Assembly: GCF_003148475.1 (NCBI RefSeq)
Contig: NZ_QGGG01000016.1
Span: 1 to 64,000, forward strand
Reading direction: 5' to 3'
Source of the DNA: Pseudaminobacter salicylatoxidans
GTDB taxonomy: Bacteria; Pseudomonadota; Alphaproteobacteria; Rhizobiales; Rhizobiaceae
DNA: 64,000 nt
Position 1 is the stretch's first letter. Each line of letters starts with the position of its first letter. A program made the position numbers and the translations under genes. Of this stretch, positions 36,069-45,723 are shown piece by piece. Below the pieces are notes generated by a model. It worked only from the letters and a program-made list of their open reading frames with translations, searched no databases and had not been told where the DNA came from.

Positions 36069-37097
36069 TCAGCGCTCGGTCAGCTTCAGCTCGATGCGGC
36101 GGTTGCGCGAGCGCGCCTCGTCGGTGCCGGCGGTATCCAGCGGCTGGTATTCGCCGAAGCCGGCCGCCACCAGCCGGTTTGCCGGCACGCCGTTCTCGAT
36201 CAGGAATTTCACCACCGAGGTCGCGCGGGCCGACGAAAGCTCCCAGTTGTCGCGGTAGCGCCCGGTGCCGGAAAGCGGCCGGTCGTCGGTGTGGCCGTCT
36301 ACGCGCAGCACCCAGTTGATTTCGGGCGGAATTTCCTTCTGCAGCTCGATGACCGCATCGGCCAGCTTTTTCATCTCGACGCGTCCGGCCTCGTTGATGA
36401 CCTCCGATCCGACCGGGAACAGCACTTCCGACTGGAAGACGAAGCGATCGCCGACGATGCGGATGTTTTCGCGGTCGGAGAGGATTTCGCGCAGGCGCCC
36501 GAAGAAGTCGGAGCGGTAGCGGTTCAGCTCCTGCACGCGTTGGGCGAGCGCGACGTTCAGCCGGCGGCCGAGATCGGCGATCTTGGTGTTGGATTCGCGG
36601 TCCTTGGCCTCGGAGGCCTGCAAGGCATCCTCCAGCGCGGCGATCTGCTTGCGCAGCGCCGAAATCTGCTGGTTGAGAAGCTCGACCTGCGACAACGCCC
36701 GCTGGCTGATCTGCCGCTCCTCGTCGAGTTCGCCCGAGAGCGAGCCGATGCGCGCGTCGGCGGCGGCGCCCGCGCCCGCACCCTGCGCCAGAAGCTGCTG
36801 CAGGCGGCTCTTTTCGGCCTCTGCGGCCGAAAGCGAGGCTTGCAGATTGGCGAGCGAATCCTGCGCGTCCTGGGTGTTGGATTTTTCCAGCGCCAGAAGC
36901 TGCGTCAGCTCGTTGATCTGCGAGTTGAGGCGGTTCAGCACCTCGTCCTTGCCGGTGATCTCGCGGCTGAGCAGGAACTGCGCCAGCACGAACACGGACA
37001 AGAGGAACATGATGGCCAGGAGCAGCGTCGACAGCGCGTCGACGAAGCCTGGCCAGTAATCTATGCGGCGGTCGCTGCGCCGGCGGGCCAGCGCCAT
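36069..37097 (-). CDS. OmpA/MotB-like peptidoglycan-binding motor subunit
   Basis: This 342-residue protein has one N-terminal membrane helix (residues about 20-42) with Asp in GFVDALSTLLLAIMFLL, a long coiled coil (about 45-190), then an OmpA-like domain with VDGHTDDRPLSGTGRYRDNWELSSARA. That is MotB anatomy with an extended coiled coil. It is encoded one base after the MotA/TolQ-like partner, so they should form a proton-driven complex anchored to the cell wall. No flagellar gene is nearby. The role in Rhizobiales is unknown to me. Confidence 0.85.
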   Translation of the reverse strand: MALARRRSDRRIDYWPGFVDALSTLLLAIMFLLSVFVLAQFLLSREITGKDEVLNRLNSQINELTQLLALEKSNTQDAQDSLANLQASLSAAEAEKSRLQQLLAQGAGAGAAADARIGSLSGELDEERQISQRALSQVELLNQQISALRKQIAALEDALQASEAKDRESNTKIADLGRRLNVALAQRVQELNRYRSDFFGRLREILSDRENIRIVGDRFVFQSEVLFPVGSEVINEAGRVEMKKLADAVIELQKEIPPEINWVLRVDGHTDDRPLSGTGRYRDNWELSSARATSVVKFLIENGVPANRLVAAGFGEYQPLDTAGTDEARSRNRRIELKLTER

Positions 37098-37098
37098 C

Positions 37099-38118
37099 TC
37101 AGCTATGCTCCCGCTTCTTCAGCGCATCGGCGATCTTGTCGAGGGTCGCGCGCATCGCCTTCTGCTCCTGCGATTGGGCTTCCACCCAGTCGCGCATGAT
37201 CTGCTGCTCGGAGCGCATGTTCTTGACCAGCCCGGAAATGCCGTCGGCCAGATTGGCCATGGCGGTGGCGACGCGCGGGCTGGAGCCGCTGCTTTCCTGC
37301 AGGTTGCGCAGCCGCTCGGCCAGCACCCGGATTTCCTCGGCGGTGCCGGCATGCACGGCGTCGCTCACCGGCATGTCCGAGGACAGGTCGGTGACGGAGG
37401 AAAGCCAGTTTTCCAGTTCCGTATAGAAGCGCGTCTGCGCGCGGCCGGCCTGAAGGTCGAGGAAGCCGAGCACCAGCGAGCCTGAAAGACCGAACAGCGA
37501 GGACGAGAACGCCGTGCCCATGCCGGCCAGCGGCGCCGAAAGGCCCGCCTTCAGGGCTTCCAGCACGGCGGCCGTGTCACCGCCGCCGGGGTCAAGCGAC
37601 TGGATCGTGTCGCCGATCGAGCCGATCGTGTGCAGCAGGCCCCAGAAGGTGCCGAGCAGGCCGAGAAACACCAGAAGTCCGATCAGATAGCGCGAGATGT
37701 CGCGCATTTCGTCGAGGCGCGTCGCGATGGAATCGAGCATGGTGCGCATCGAATTGGTCGACAGCGACGTCGATGACGAGCGGCCGAGCAGCGCCTTCAT
37801 GGGCGCCAGCAGCACCGGCTCGGTGGTTTCCATGCCCGCGCGGAAGGAGTTCACCCAGCGCACTTCGCGAAACAGCCGCACCACCTGCATCAGCGCCAGC
37901 AATATGCCGATCAGCAGCACGCCGAGGATCAGCCCGTTGAGGCCGGGATTGGTGGCGAAGGCGGACGAGATCTGCCGCGCCAGAATGGCCGCGATGAAGG
38001 CGACGATGGCCAGGAAGATCAGCATCGAAAGCAGGAAGACCTGCGGGCTCGACAGCTTGTGCGGGTCGTAGTCCGCGTCGGCAGCCTTGCCCGCCCCAAA
38101 TTGTCTCAGCAATGCCAT
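37099..38118 (-). CDS. MotA/TolQ/ExbB-like proton channel subunit
   Basis: This 339-residue protein has membrane helices near residues 30-50, 62-85, 145-167 and 195-220, with the family signature RYLIGLLVFLGLLGTFWGLLHTIGSIG and the last helix LAGMGTAFSSSLFGLSGSLVLGF. A long cytoplasmic helical C-terminus (residues 240-339) exceeds that of TolQ. GGAG precedes ATG 38118. It pairs with the MotB-like gene next to it. This could be a Tol-like or Zorya-type motor, but the ZorC/ZorD/ZorE partners are absent, so a housekeeping envelope role is likelier. Confidence 0.83.
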   Translation of the reverse strand: MALLRQFGAGKAADADYDPHKLSSPQVFLLSMLIFLAIVAFIAAILARQISSAFATNPGLNGLILGVLLIGILLALMQVVRLFREVRWVNSFRAGMETTEPVLLAPMKALLGRSSSTSLSTNSMRTMLDSIATRLDEMRDISRYLIGLLVFLGLLGTFWGLLHTIGSIGDTIQSLDPGGGDTAAVLEALKAGLSAPLAGMGTAFSSSLFGLSGSLVLGFLDLQAGRAQTRFYTELENWLSSVTDLSSDMPVSDAVHAGTAEEIRVLAERLRNLQESSGSSPRVATAMANLADGISGLVKNMRSEQQIMRDWVEAQSQEQKAMRATLDKIADALKKREHS

Positions 38119-38251
38119 TCGCACTCCGATTGTCCGAATTCTACCGCGCGGCGGCGCCTGTGTAACAGTCTTCAAGACTGCCCGCGACTCTAAACGGAAT
38201 TGTGACGAAAATGAAAGACGATTGCTGCGGCGGCGGCATCGGATGAGCCGC

Positions 38252-38953
38252 CTACAGCCGGTTGACGATCAGGCAATCGATCAGCGCGGCGAAATGCAGG
38301 CCGGCGCCCGTCACCACGAAGCCGTGCCAGACCGCATTCTGAAAACGCAGGCCGCGCCAGACGAAGAACACCACGCCGCAGGAATAGACGATGCCGCCGG
38401 CAAGCAGCAGCGTGAGCGTCATGGGCGGCAGCGTATCGAGCAGGGTGCGCGCCACCATCACGCCGCTCCAGCCGATGGCGAGATAGAAGCCGATGGCGAG
38501 CCGGTCGAAGCGGCCGGGAAAGAACATTTTCAGCACGATGCCGGCCAACGCGGCAGACCAGACCAGCGCGATCATCTGGCCGGCGAGCATCCCGTCGCCG
38601 AGCTGGGCGAGAAAGGGCGTGTAGGTCGCCGCGATCAGCAGATAGATCGCGGCATGGTCGAAGCGCCGCAGGATCCACTTGGCCGGTGAGACCGGCCAGA
38701 GATTGTAGGCGAGCGAGATCGACAGGACCGTCAGCAGGGCGACGACATAGAAGGCGGCTGCCAGATATTCGCCGGGATCGAGCCGGGAGGCGGCAAGCGC
38801 CAGCGTGGCCGAGCCCGCCGAGATCGCCAGCACGATGCCCACCGCGTGGACGATGCCGTCGGCGATCAGCTCGGCGCGTGAATAGTGGAAGCGGCCCGCG
38901 AAGGGCAGGCCGTCATCCGCGATCTGTCGCCGGTACGGTTCGGATGCCTCCAT
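38252..38953 (-). CDS. Hemolysin III / PAQR-family membrane protein
   Basis: This 233-residue protein has seven membrane helices and the family residues: Glu and His in RAELIADGIVHAVG, the RFDHAAIYLLIAATYTPF motif and a final GAGLHFAALIDC with His. The conserved Ser/His/Asp set of this superfamily forms a zinc site in eukaryotic PAQR receptors. The start is at ATG 38953 behind AGGTGG. The cellular role in bacteria is uncertain; the old hemolysin name is historical. Confidence 0.9.
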   Translation of the reverse strand: MEASEPYRRQIADDGLPFAGRFHYSRAELIADGIVHAVGIVLAISAGSATLALAASRLDPGEYLAAAFYVVALLTVLSISLAYNLWPVSPAKWILRRFDHAAIYLLIAATYTPFLAQLGDGMLAGQMIALVWSAALAGIVLKMFFPGRFDRLAIGFYLAIGWSGVMVARTLLDTLPPMTLTLLLAGGIVYSCGVVFFVWRGLRFQNAVWHGFVVTGAGLHFAALIDCLIVNRL

Positions 38954-39010
38954 GACCACCTGATATTTCCGGCGGCCTTGGACTTTTTCAAGGCAGGGTG
39001 ACGCCCCGCC

Positions 39011-39808
39011 TCAGCGCGTCACTGGCTTCTTCAGCGTATTCATCAGCGCGCGATGGATCGCTTCGTTGCCGGCCACGATTGTGCCGTCGTCAAGCATGCC
39101 GGCGCCGCCGTGCTTGTCGGTGACGAAGCCGCCCGCCTCGCGGATCATCAATATGCCTGCTGCCATGTCCCAGGCAGCCAGCGGCTCTTCCCAGAAACCG
39201 TCCATGCGGCCGGCCGCGACATAGGCGAGATCGAGTGAAGCCGAGCCCAGGCGGCGAACGCCGGCGGCCTCACCCATCACGTTGCGCAGCTCGACCAGGA
39301 AATTGCCGTGGTGGCCGCGGCCCAGATGCGGAATGCCGGTGCCGATCACGGCATCGGAAAGCTTGGCGCGCGCGGCCACGCGCAGGCGCCGGTCGTTGAG
39401 GAAAGCGCCGCCGCCGCGCTCGGCGGTGTAGAGTTCGTCCATCGCCGGATTGTAGATCACGCCGGCGACGAGCTGGCCCTGCCGCTCCAGTGCGATCGAA
39501 ATGGCGAACACCGGAATGCCGTGCAGGAAATTGGTGGTGCCGTCGAGCGGATCGACGATCCAGCGGTGCTGGTCGTCCTCGCCGGCTACCTCGCCGCGCT
39601 CTTCCATCAGGAAGGAATAGCCCGGCCGCGCCCGCGACAGCTCGGTATGGATGATCTCCTCGGCCTTGCGGTCGGCCTGGCTGACATAGTCGCCGGGGCC
39701 CTTGAGGGAGACCTGCAGGTTCTGCACCTCGCCGAAATCGCGCGCCAGCGAGCGCCCGGCCTTCATCGCGGCCTGGACCATGACATTGAGGATCGCTGAA
39801 CGCGCCAT
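39011..39808 (-). CDS. suhB: Inositol monophosphatase family protein (SuhB-like)
   Basis: This 265-residue metal-dependent phosphatase has the motifs DPLDGTTNFLHG (from Asp86), an upstream metal-ligand MEERGE at 68-73, and WDMAAGILMIREAGG near residue 210. The substrate may be inositol phosphates; E. coli SuhB also acts in rRNA transcription. The start MARSAILNVM at 39808 fits the family; the in-frame start at 39928 overlaps efp and is rejected. It lies 25 bases after efp, suggesting cotranscription. Confidence 0.93.
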   Translation of the reverse strand: MARSAILNVMVQAAMKAGRSLARDFGEVQNLQVSLKGPGDYVSQADRKAEEIIHTELSRARPGYSFLMEERGEVAGEDDQHRWIVDPLDGTTNFLHGIPVFAISIALERQGQLVAGVIYNPAMDELYTAERGGGAFLNDRRLRVAARAKLSDAVIGTGIPHLGRGHHGNFLVELRNVMGEAAGVRRLGSASLDLAYVAAGRMDGFWEEPLAAWDMAAGILMIREAGGFVTDKHGGAGMLDDGTIVAGNEAIHRALMNTLKKPVTR

Positions 39809-39833
39809 TTCAGAAGTCTCCGGAAAGCCCCGC

Positions 39834-40400
39834 TTAGTCGGCGCGGCGGATATAGGTGATTTCGTTGGTATCGACGATGACACGCTCGCCGGACGCGATG
39901 AAGGGCGGCACCAGAACGCGGATGCCATTCTCCAGCACCGCCGGCTTGTAGGACGAAGCGGCCGTCTGACCCTTCACCACCGGGTCGGCTTCGGTGATCG
40001 TCAGCGTCACCTGGTCGGGCAGGGCGATGCCGATCGGCTTTTCTTCGTAAAGCTCCACGGTCACCATCATGCCGTCCTGCAGGAAGGCGGCGCGCTCGCC
40101 CACGAAATCCTTGTTCAGTTCGAGCTGCTCGTAGCTCTCGGTGTCCATGAACACCAGCGATTCGCCCTGTTCGTAGAGGAAGGAGAAGTCCTTCTGCTCC
40201 AGGCGCACCTTTTCGACCGTCTCGGCCGAGCGGAAGCGTTCGTTGAGCTTGGTGCCGTTGATCAGGTTCTTCAGCTCGACCTGATTGTAGGCGCCGCCCT
40301 TGCCGGGCTTCACATGGTTCGTCTTGACCGCCACCCACAGACCGCCATCATGCTCGATGACGTTGCCGGGACGGATTTCATTGCCGTTGATCTTGGCCAT
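39834..40400 (-). CDS. efp: Translation elongation factor P
   Basis: This 188-residue three-domain factor rescues ribosomes stalled at proline runs. The modification loop is [10 protein letters not shown], with Lys34 at the tip, as in the lysylated E. coli type. No epmA or epmB is seen in the window. The start is [14 protein letters not shown] at 40400. It heads an efp-suhB pair. Confidence 0.96.
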   Translation of the reverse strand: MAKINGNEIRPGNVIEHDGGLWVAVKTNHVKPGKGGAYNQVELKNLINGTKLNERFRSAETVEKVRLEQKDFSFLYEQGESLVFMDTESYEQLELNKDFVGERAAFLQDGMMVTVELYEEKPIGIALPDQVTLTITEADPVVKGQTAASSYKPAVLENGIRVLVPPFIASGERVIVDTNEITYIRRAD

Positions 40401-40537
40401 AGTTTTGCTGTTCCGGAGAAGATTGCCCGCCCAAGCGGCGGTTTCGGCGCCTCCAAGACCATAAAATAGCGTTTGAGGCAAGAGAGACGGGAAAATGCGC
40501 GGGAAATCGCGCAGTGCAGGGAAAGCGTCCCGCGCCG

Positions 40538-41632
40538 TCAGCGCAGCCTGTTTGCCCGCTGCAACGCCTGCTTCAGCTCGTCATCGGTCAGGCCGTCGAG
40601 AAAATCGTCCATCTCCGGGTCGGCCAGTCCGGCGCGCCGCGCCAGAATGTACCATGCGGCGGAGCTGATGGAGTCGGGCTCCGTGCCGAAGCCGTTCATA
40701 TAGAGCTTGGCGAGGCGGTTCTGCGCCGCGACATTGCCGCCGAGTGCGGCGCGCTGCATCCACATGAAGCCGCTTTTTTCGTCGCGCGGGCCGCCGCGTC
40801 CGTTGATAAGCCAGGTCGCGAGGTCCAGTTCGGCCGTGTCGAAGCCCTGGCGTGCCGCCAGCGCCAGCCAGTGGCGGGCCTGCGCGTCATCCGGCTTCTT
40901 GCCGCCCGCGCCGTTGGCATAGAGCTGCGACATGGCATATTGCGCGTCGGCCACGCCGGCATCGGCGGCGCGCTCGTAATAGACGGCAGCCCTTGCCAGG
41001 CCCTGCTCGCCGGGTTCCTCGGAGACGAGAAGCTGCGCGAAGTTGAACTGCGCCAGCCGGTTTCCCGCTTCCGCCGCCGATTGCATCAGCGCATAGGCGG
41101 CCTTGTGGTCCTTTTGCACATAGGCGCCGTCGAGCAGCATCAGCGCATACTGGAACTGGGCCTCGGGAACGCCCTGCTCGGCGGCCTTGGCATACCATTT
41201 GGCCGCCTCCTTGTCGTCGCGCGCCATGCCCAGTCCGCGCGCCAGGATTTCGGCCACCAGCGTCTGCGCCGAGGCGCTGCCGGCTTCGGCGCGCCGCAGC
41301 GCCAGATTGTAGGCGGTCTTGTAGAGTCCGCGCTGGAACGCGCCATAGGCCGGGTCGGTCCTCGCCCCGCCGAAACGGTCGGCGTCGGGCTCGCCATTTT
41401 CCGATTTGCCGCCCCCGAAGCGCTGCGGATCGACCATGTCGGTGGGCGCCGGCAGGCGCTTCATGTCGTCCGGCACCGGGGTGGTCGAGGGCAGCGGCTT
41501 CATTTCGCGCTGTGTGGCGCTGGTTTCTGGCCCCGACGACTTCGTCTCCTCGGCATGGCCTGCCTGCGGCGCGAGCGTCAATGCCAGCGCAAGATACAGG
41601 ACCGGGCGAAGGATGTTTTGCGAAGCCGTCAC
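40538..41632 (-). CDS. Exported Sel1-repeat (TPR-like) protein
   Basis: This 364-residue protein probably starts at GTG 41632, which gives a clean signal peptide (ending AGHAEE). After a Pro/Thr-rich linker come five or six Sel1 units of the form A..L...G.GV..D...A..WY..AA..G...AQ (about residues 110-340), for example [28 protein letters not shown]. Sel1 proteins are scaffolds for protein contacts, some acting in exopolysaccharide control in rhizobia (ExoR type). It begins 13 bases after the thiE-like stop, so the two are probably cotranscribed. Confidence 0.85.
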   Translation of the reverse strand: MTASQNILRPVLYLALALTLAPQAGHAEETKSSGPETSATQREMKPLPSTTPVPDDMKRLPAPTDMVDPQRFGGGKSENGEPDADRFGGARTDPAYGAFQRGLYKTAYNLALRRAEAGSASAQTLVAEILARGLGMARDDKEAAKWYAKAAEQGVPEAQFQYALMLLDGAYVQKDHKAAYALMQSAAEAGNRLAQFNFAQLLVSEEPGEQGLARAAVYYERAADAGVADAQYAMSQLYANGAGGKKPDDAQARHWLALAARQGFDTAELDLATWLINGRGGPRDEKSGFMWMQRAALGGNVAAQNRLAKLYMNGFGTEPDSISSAAWYILARRAGLADPEMDDFLDGLTDDELKQALQRANRLR

Positions 41633-41645
41633 GACCCGTCCCCGT

Positions 41646-42314
41646 TCAGCCGCCGTAGTCGAAGACCGGTGCGGTCTCGTCCAGAATGGCGTTGGCGCGC
41701 TCCACCGCCGCGCGCGGATCGACGCCCTCACCGAAGACCGCGCTCGACAGCGCCACGAACTCGGCGCCGGTTTGCGCAACCGCCTCGACCGAGGCGATGT
41801 CGGAACCCGCCATCACGATGCAGGGGATCTCGATCATCTCGGCCCACCAGCGCCCCAGGGTCAGGTTGCGCTGGTGCGGCTCGGGCTTGGTATCGTAGCC
41901 GAAACGGCCGAAGAACATGTAGTCGGGCCGCGCTTCGCCGAGGTCGAGCGCGTCGTCGCGGGTCTTGGCGCCGCCCGTGCCGACCATCATTCTGGGCTGA
42001 TAGTGTTCGACGGCTTCTTCCAGGGCCTCGGGGCCGGTTTCCAGATGGAGGCCGTCAGCCCCGACACGGCCGGCAATGCGGGTGTCTTCGGCGATGATGG
42101 CGGCAATGCCTGCTGCCTGCGCCACCGGCACGATGCGTTCGGCGAAAGCCTGGAAGCTCGCTTCGTCACGTCCATGGCCGGGCAGGATCAGCGAGGCGAT
42201 GTCGCCGCCGGCAATCGCCTGTCGCAGCCGTTCCGCGAATTGCTCCGCCGTTGCCCCTTCGGGGGCGATCAGCACGATGCGGCAGCGATTGGGTGTGGCG
42301 GCGTCGGTCATCAT
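41646..42314 (-). CDS. Thiamine-phosphate synthase-like protein (ThiE/TenI)
   Basis: This 222-residue TIM barrel has an N-terminal strand RIVLIAPEGATAEQF, the IIAEDTRIAGRVGADGLHLETG segment matching the ThiE nucleotide-binding strands, and IPCIVMAGSDIASVEAVAQTGAEFVALSSAVF at the phosphate-binding end. Several ThiE pyrophosphate-binding residues seem altered (for example the TGG.KTRDDA region), so it may be a paralogue rather than the true synthase. No other thi gene is near. Two adjacent ATG at 42314 and 42311 are possible starts. Confidence 0.78.
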   Translation of the reverse strand: MMTDAATPNRCRIVLIAPEGATAEQFAERLRQAIAGGDIASLILPGHGRDEASFQAFAERIVPVAQAAGIAAIIAEDTRIAGRVGADGLHLETGPEALEEAVEHYQPRMMVGTGGAKTRDDALDLGEARPDYMFFGRFGYDTKPEPHQRNLTLGRWWAEMIEIPCIVMAGSDIASVEAVAQTGAEFVALSSAVFGEGVDPRAAVERANAILDETAPVFDYGG

Positions 42315-42580
42315 GGCGTTCCGTTGATGTGTCCCCATGCAGGGCGATCATGGTTGGATTTGGGCAATAGAGGAAGTCGCCGCCGTTGAACAGCCATCGC
42401 GTGCGGCGTGGCCAGCACCTCCAAATGTTTCAAAGGGATAACATTATTTGAGGGTAAAAGATCGAACTCCGCCTTCTTCTGACCGTTACCCCTCCGTAGA
42501 GCACGACCCGTATCGGCATGCATTTTCGCGGTGTGCGCAGGGCTGCTCAGTTTCAACACCTGTCAAATTCCAAGGCGGCA

Positions 42581-43768
42581 ATGACAACGACGAGTGTACC
42601 TTCCCGGCGGGATACCCGCATCGATGTGTTTCGCGCGCTGGCGCTGCTGACAATCTTCGTCAACCACCTGCCGGGCACGGTCTACGAGCATTTCACGCAC
42701 AAGAATTTCGGTTTCTCCGATTCGGCCGAAGCCTTCGTGCTGATCTCGGGCATCGCCATCGGGCTTGCTTACGGGGCCAAGTTCACGCCGGGCAACCGCC
42801 TGGTGATGGCGCTGAAGGCATGGCGGCGCGCGGGCGTGCTCTATGTCACGCATATGATGACGACGGTGGCGACGCTTGCGATCTTCGCGGGCGCAGCGGT
42901 CTATTTCACGCGGCCGGCGCTGTTGAAGATGATCAACATCGAGCCCGTGATGGAGAACACGCCGCGCGCCCTGGTCGGACTCGCCACGCTTGGCCACCAA
43001 CTCGGCTACAACAACATCCTGTCGATGTATGCGGTCGTGATGATCATGCTGCCGGCTTTCCTGCTGCTGGCCACTGTCAGCCTGCGCCTGACGGTTGTGG
43101 TGTCGGGCCTCGTCTGGTTCGTGGCGGGCGTGTGGAAGATCGCGCCGCCCAACTATCCCACCGAGGGCGTCTGGTTCCTCAATCCGCTGTCCTGGCAGTT
43201 CCTGTTCGTGATCGGCATGGCGGCGATGATGCATGTCAGGCGCGGCGGCGAGCTGGTGCTGAAACCCTGGCTCTTGGGCGCTGCCGCCGGCTATCTGACG
43301 CTGTCGCTGTTGTGGGTGCGCCTGCCGCTCTGGGGCGTCGACATCTCCTTCGGACTGCCGGCGGTTCTGACCGGCTTCGACAAGACCTTCCTGTCGCTGC
43401 CGCGCCTGCTGCACGTTCTGGCGATCGCCTATCTCATCGCAGTCGTACCCGCCCTGTCGGAACTGGCGCGCACGCGGCCCGACCATCCGCTCGCAGTGCT
43501 CGGCAAGCACTCGCTGCCGGTTTTCGTCGCCGGCACCGTGCTGGCCATGGCCGGCCAGGTGATGAAGACCGTGAGCCCCGGCGGGCTGCTCTACGACACG
43601 GTGCTGATGTCGACCGGCATCGCGCTGCAGTTCGCGCTCGCCTATTATCTCGAGTGGCTGCCGAAGATCGGCTGGGGCGGGCGCAAGCCGGCGACAAGCG
43701 GGGCGGTGCGTCCGGCCGGGCCGAAACACATGGTCGGCAAGACGCCATCGGTGACTCCGGCGCGCTGA
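42581..43768 (+). CDS. opgC: OpgC-like membrane acyltransferase (glucan succinylation)
   Basis: This 395-residue protein has about ten membrane helices and the OpgC family start RRDTRIDVFRALALLTIFVNHLPGTVYEHFT.KNFGFSDSAEAFVLISG. OpgC adds succinyl groups to periplasmic glucans in Gram-negative bacteria; in rhizobia related proteins modify cyclic beta-1,2-glucans. The start is ATG 42581 with AAGGCGG. No opgG/opgH or ndvB gene is in the window, so the substrate is inferred from the family. It is monocistronic, with 266 bases of untranslated DNA upstream. Confidence 0.85.
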   Translation: MTTTSVPSRRDTRIDVFRALALLTIFVNHLPGTVYEHFTHKNFGFSDSAEAFVLISGIAIGLAYGAKFTPGNRLVMALKAWRRAGVLYVTHMMTTVATLAIFAGAAVYFTRPALLKMINIEPVMENTPRALVGLATLGHQLGYNNILSMYAVVMIMLPAFLLLATVSLRLTVVVSGLVWFVAGVWKIAPPNYPTEGVWFLNPLSWQFLFVIGMAAMMHVRRGGELVLKPWLLGAAAGYLTLSLLWVRLPLWGVDISFGLPAVLTGFDKTFLSLPRLLHVLAIAYLIAVVPALSELARTRPDHPLAVLGKHSLPVFVAGTVLAMAGQVMKTVSPGGLLYDTVLMSTGIALQFALAYYLEWLPKIGWGGRKPATSGAVRPAGPKHMVGKTPSVTPAR

Positions 43769-43907
43769 CAGGGCGATTGCGCCGGCTTTGGCGTCAGGCG
43801 GGAAGCGTGGGCTTCCCGCAACATTTGCGACGGACCCGCTCAATCCTGATGACGAGGGCAAAACCTGCCGCTAAAGTTCCCGGAGACATCGACTTCCGGG
43901 AGCTACC

Positions 43908-45548
43908 GTGCCCAGCATTTATGACAGCGGTCTGGACCGCAATCCTGCCAATCATCAGCCACTGACACCCCTGACCTATCTGGAGCGCGCCGCCGCTACC
44001 TATCCGAAGCAGGTCGCCATCATCCACGGCGACAGCCGCGTCACCTATCGGGATTTCTGGCGCCGCTCGCGCCAGCTTGCCTCGGCGCTGGCCGGGCAGG
44101 GCATCGGCAAGGGCGATACCGTCACCGTGATGCTTTCCAACACGCCTCCCATGCTTGAGGCGCATTTCGGCGTGCCGATGGTCAAGGCGGTGCTGCATTC
44201 GCTCAACACCCGGCTCGATGCGGCCGTCATCGCCTTCCAACTCGACCATGCCGAAAGCCGGATCGTCATCGTCGATCGCGAATTCTCCACCGTCATGAAG
44301 GAAGCGCTGGCGCTGGCCAGGGTCAAGCCGCTGGTGATCGACTATGACGATCCCGATTACCCCGACGACGCGCCCTATCCCAAGGGCGAGCGCATCGGCA
44401 CGCTTGACTACGAGGAATTCGTCTCGGCCGGCGATCCGGAATTCGCCTGGTCGATGCCGGAGGACGAATGGGACGCCATCTCGCTCAACTACACCTCCGG
44501 CACCACCGGCAATCCCAAGGGGGTGGTCTACCATCATCGCGGCGCGGCCTTGATGGCCTATTCCAACACCATCCATGCGGGCATGGGCAAATATCCGGTC
44601 TATCTGTGGACGCTGCCGATGTTCCACTGCAATGGCTGGTGCTTTCCGTGGACGCTGGCCGTGCAGGCGGGCACGCATGTGTGCCTGCGCTGGGTGCGCT
44701 CCGCGGCGATGTACGACGCCATCGCCGATCACGGGGTCACGCATCTGTGCGGCGCGCCGGTCGTCATGTCGCTGCTGATCAATGCAAAGGATGACGAGAA
44801 GCGCGAATTTGCGCAGACCGTCACCTTCAACACGGCCGCCGCGCCGCCGCCCGAGGCGGTGCTTTCGGGCATGGCCGAGGCAGGCTTCGCTGTGACCCAT
44901 CTCTATGGCCTCACCGAAACCTACGGTCCGGCCGTGGTCAATGAGTGGCACGAGGAATGGGATGCGCTGCCGCCCGCCGAGCGCACCACGAAGAAGGCGC
45001 GTCAGGGCGTGCGCTATGCCGCCCTCGAAGGGCTGACCGTGAGGGACCCCGAAACCATGGAGCCTACGCCGGCCGATGGTGACACCATTGGCGAGGTGAT
45101 GTTCCGCGGCAACATCGTCATGAAGGGCTATCTGAAGAACAGGCCGGCCACCGACGAGGCCTTTGCCGGCGGCTGGTTCCATTCCGGCGATCTCGGTGTC
45201 ATGCATCCGGACGGCTATATCCAGCTCAAGGACCGCTCCAAGGACATCATCATTTCCGGCGGCGAGAACATTTCCTCCATCGAGGTCGAGGACGCGCTTT
45301 ACAAGCATCCGGCGGTCGCGTCCTGCGGCGTCGTCGCCCGCGCCGACGAGAAGTGGGGTGAGTCGCCGGTCGCCTATGTCGAACTGAAACCCGGCAAGAC
45401 CGCGACCGAGGACGAGATCCTGGACCATTGCCGCACGCTGCTGGCGCGCTTCAAGGTGCCGAAGATGGTGGTGTTCGCCGAGATTCCTAAGACGTCTACT
45501 GGCAAGATCCAGAAGTTTGTCTTGCGGGACATGGCAAAGCGACTGTGA
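43908..45548 (+). CDS. Fatty-acyl-CoA synthetase (AMP-forming)
   Basis: This 546-residue ligase activates a carboxylic acid to the AMP ester and then the CoA thioester. Motifs: YTSGTTGNPKGV (P-loop), LYGLTETYGP, GWFHSGDLGVMHPDGYIQLKDRSKDIIISGGENIS and the catalytic Lys in KTSTGKIQKF. The sequence type is the medium/long-chain or methylmercaptopropionate (DmdB) group; the exact acid is uncertain. The start is GTG 43908 behind CGGGAG. It is not in an operon with beta-oxidation genes. Confidence 0.92.
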   Translation: MPSIYDSGLDRNPANHQPLTPLTYLERAAATYPKQVAIIHGDSRVTYRDFWRRSRQLASALAGQGIGKGDTVTVMLSNTPPMLEAHFGVPMVKAVLHSLNTRLDAAVIAFQLDHAESRIVIVDREFSTVMKEALALARVKPLVIDYDDPDYPDDAPYPKGERIGTLDYEEFVSAGDPEFAWSMPEDEWDAISLNYTSGTTGNPKGVVYHHRGAALMAYSNTIHAGMGKYPVYLWTLPMFHCNGWCFPWTLAVQAGTHVCLRWVRSAAMYDAIADHGVTHLCGAPVVMSLLINAKDDEKREFAQTVTFNTAAAPPPEAVLSGMAEAGFAVTHLYGLTETYGPAVVNEWHEEWDALPPAERTTKKARQGVRYAALEGLTVRDPETMEPTPADGDTIGEVMFRGNIVMKGYLKNRPATDEAFAGGWFHSGDLGVMHPDGYIQLKDRSKDIIISGGENISSIEVEDALYKHPAVASCGVVARADEKWGESPVAYVELKPGKTATEDEILDHCRTLLARFKVPKMVVFAEIPKTSTGKIQKFVLRDMAKRL

Positions 45549-45723
45549 TCGCCTGTAAGGATACTTGTATCTGCAATAAACAGACGCACCGACCCCGGTA
45601 AATCTGTTTTGCAAATAAAAGTTTCATGTTTGCTTTGTTGGGATTATGCTTTCACCCCGTTATCATTGGGGTGAGGGCGCATTCCGTACGTGAAGCGTCC
45701 TCTTTGTCTTGGAGGAGACGACA

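Noticed and set aside
36069-38118. Zorya-type phage defence system
   Set aside because: Only the motor-like pair is present; no ZorC, ZorD helicase or ZorE nuclease gene is adjacent, and neighbours are housekeeping genes.
39011-39808. suhB-associated structured RNA near the inositol monophosphatase gene
   Set aside because: The flanks of this gene are short (25 and 57 bases) and show no hairpin pair or terminator that would support such an RNA here.
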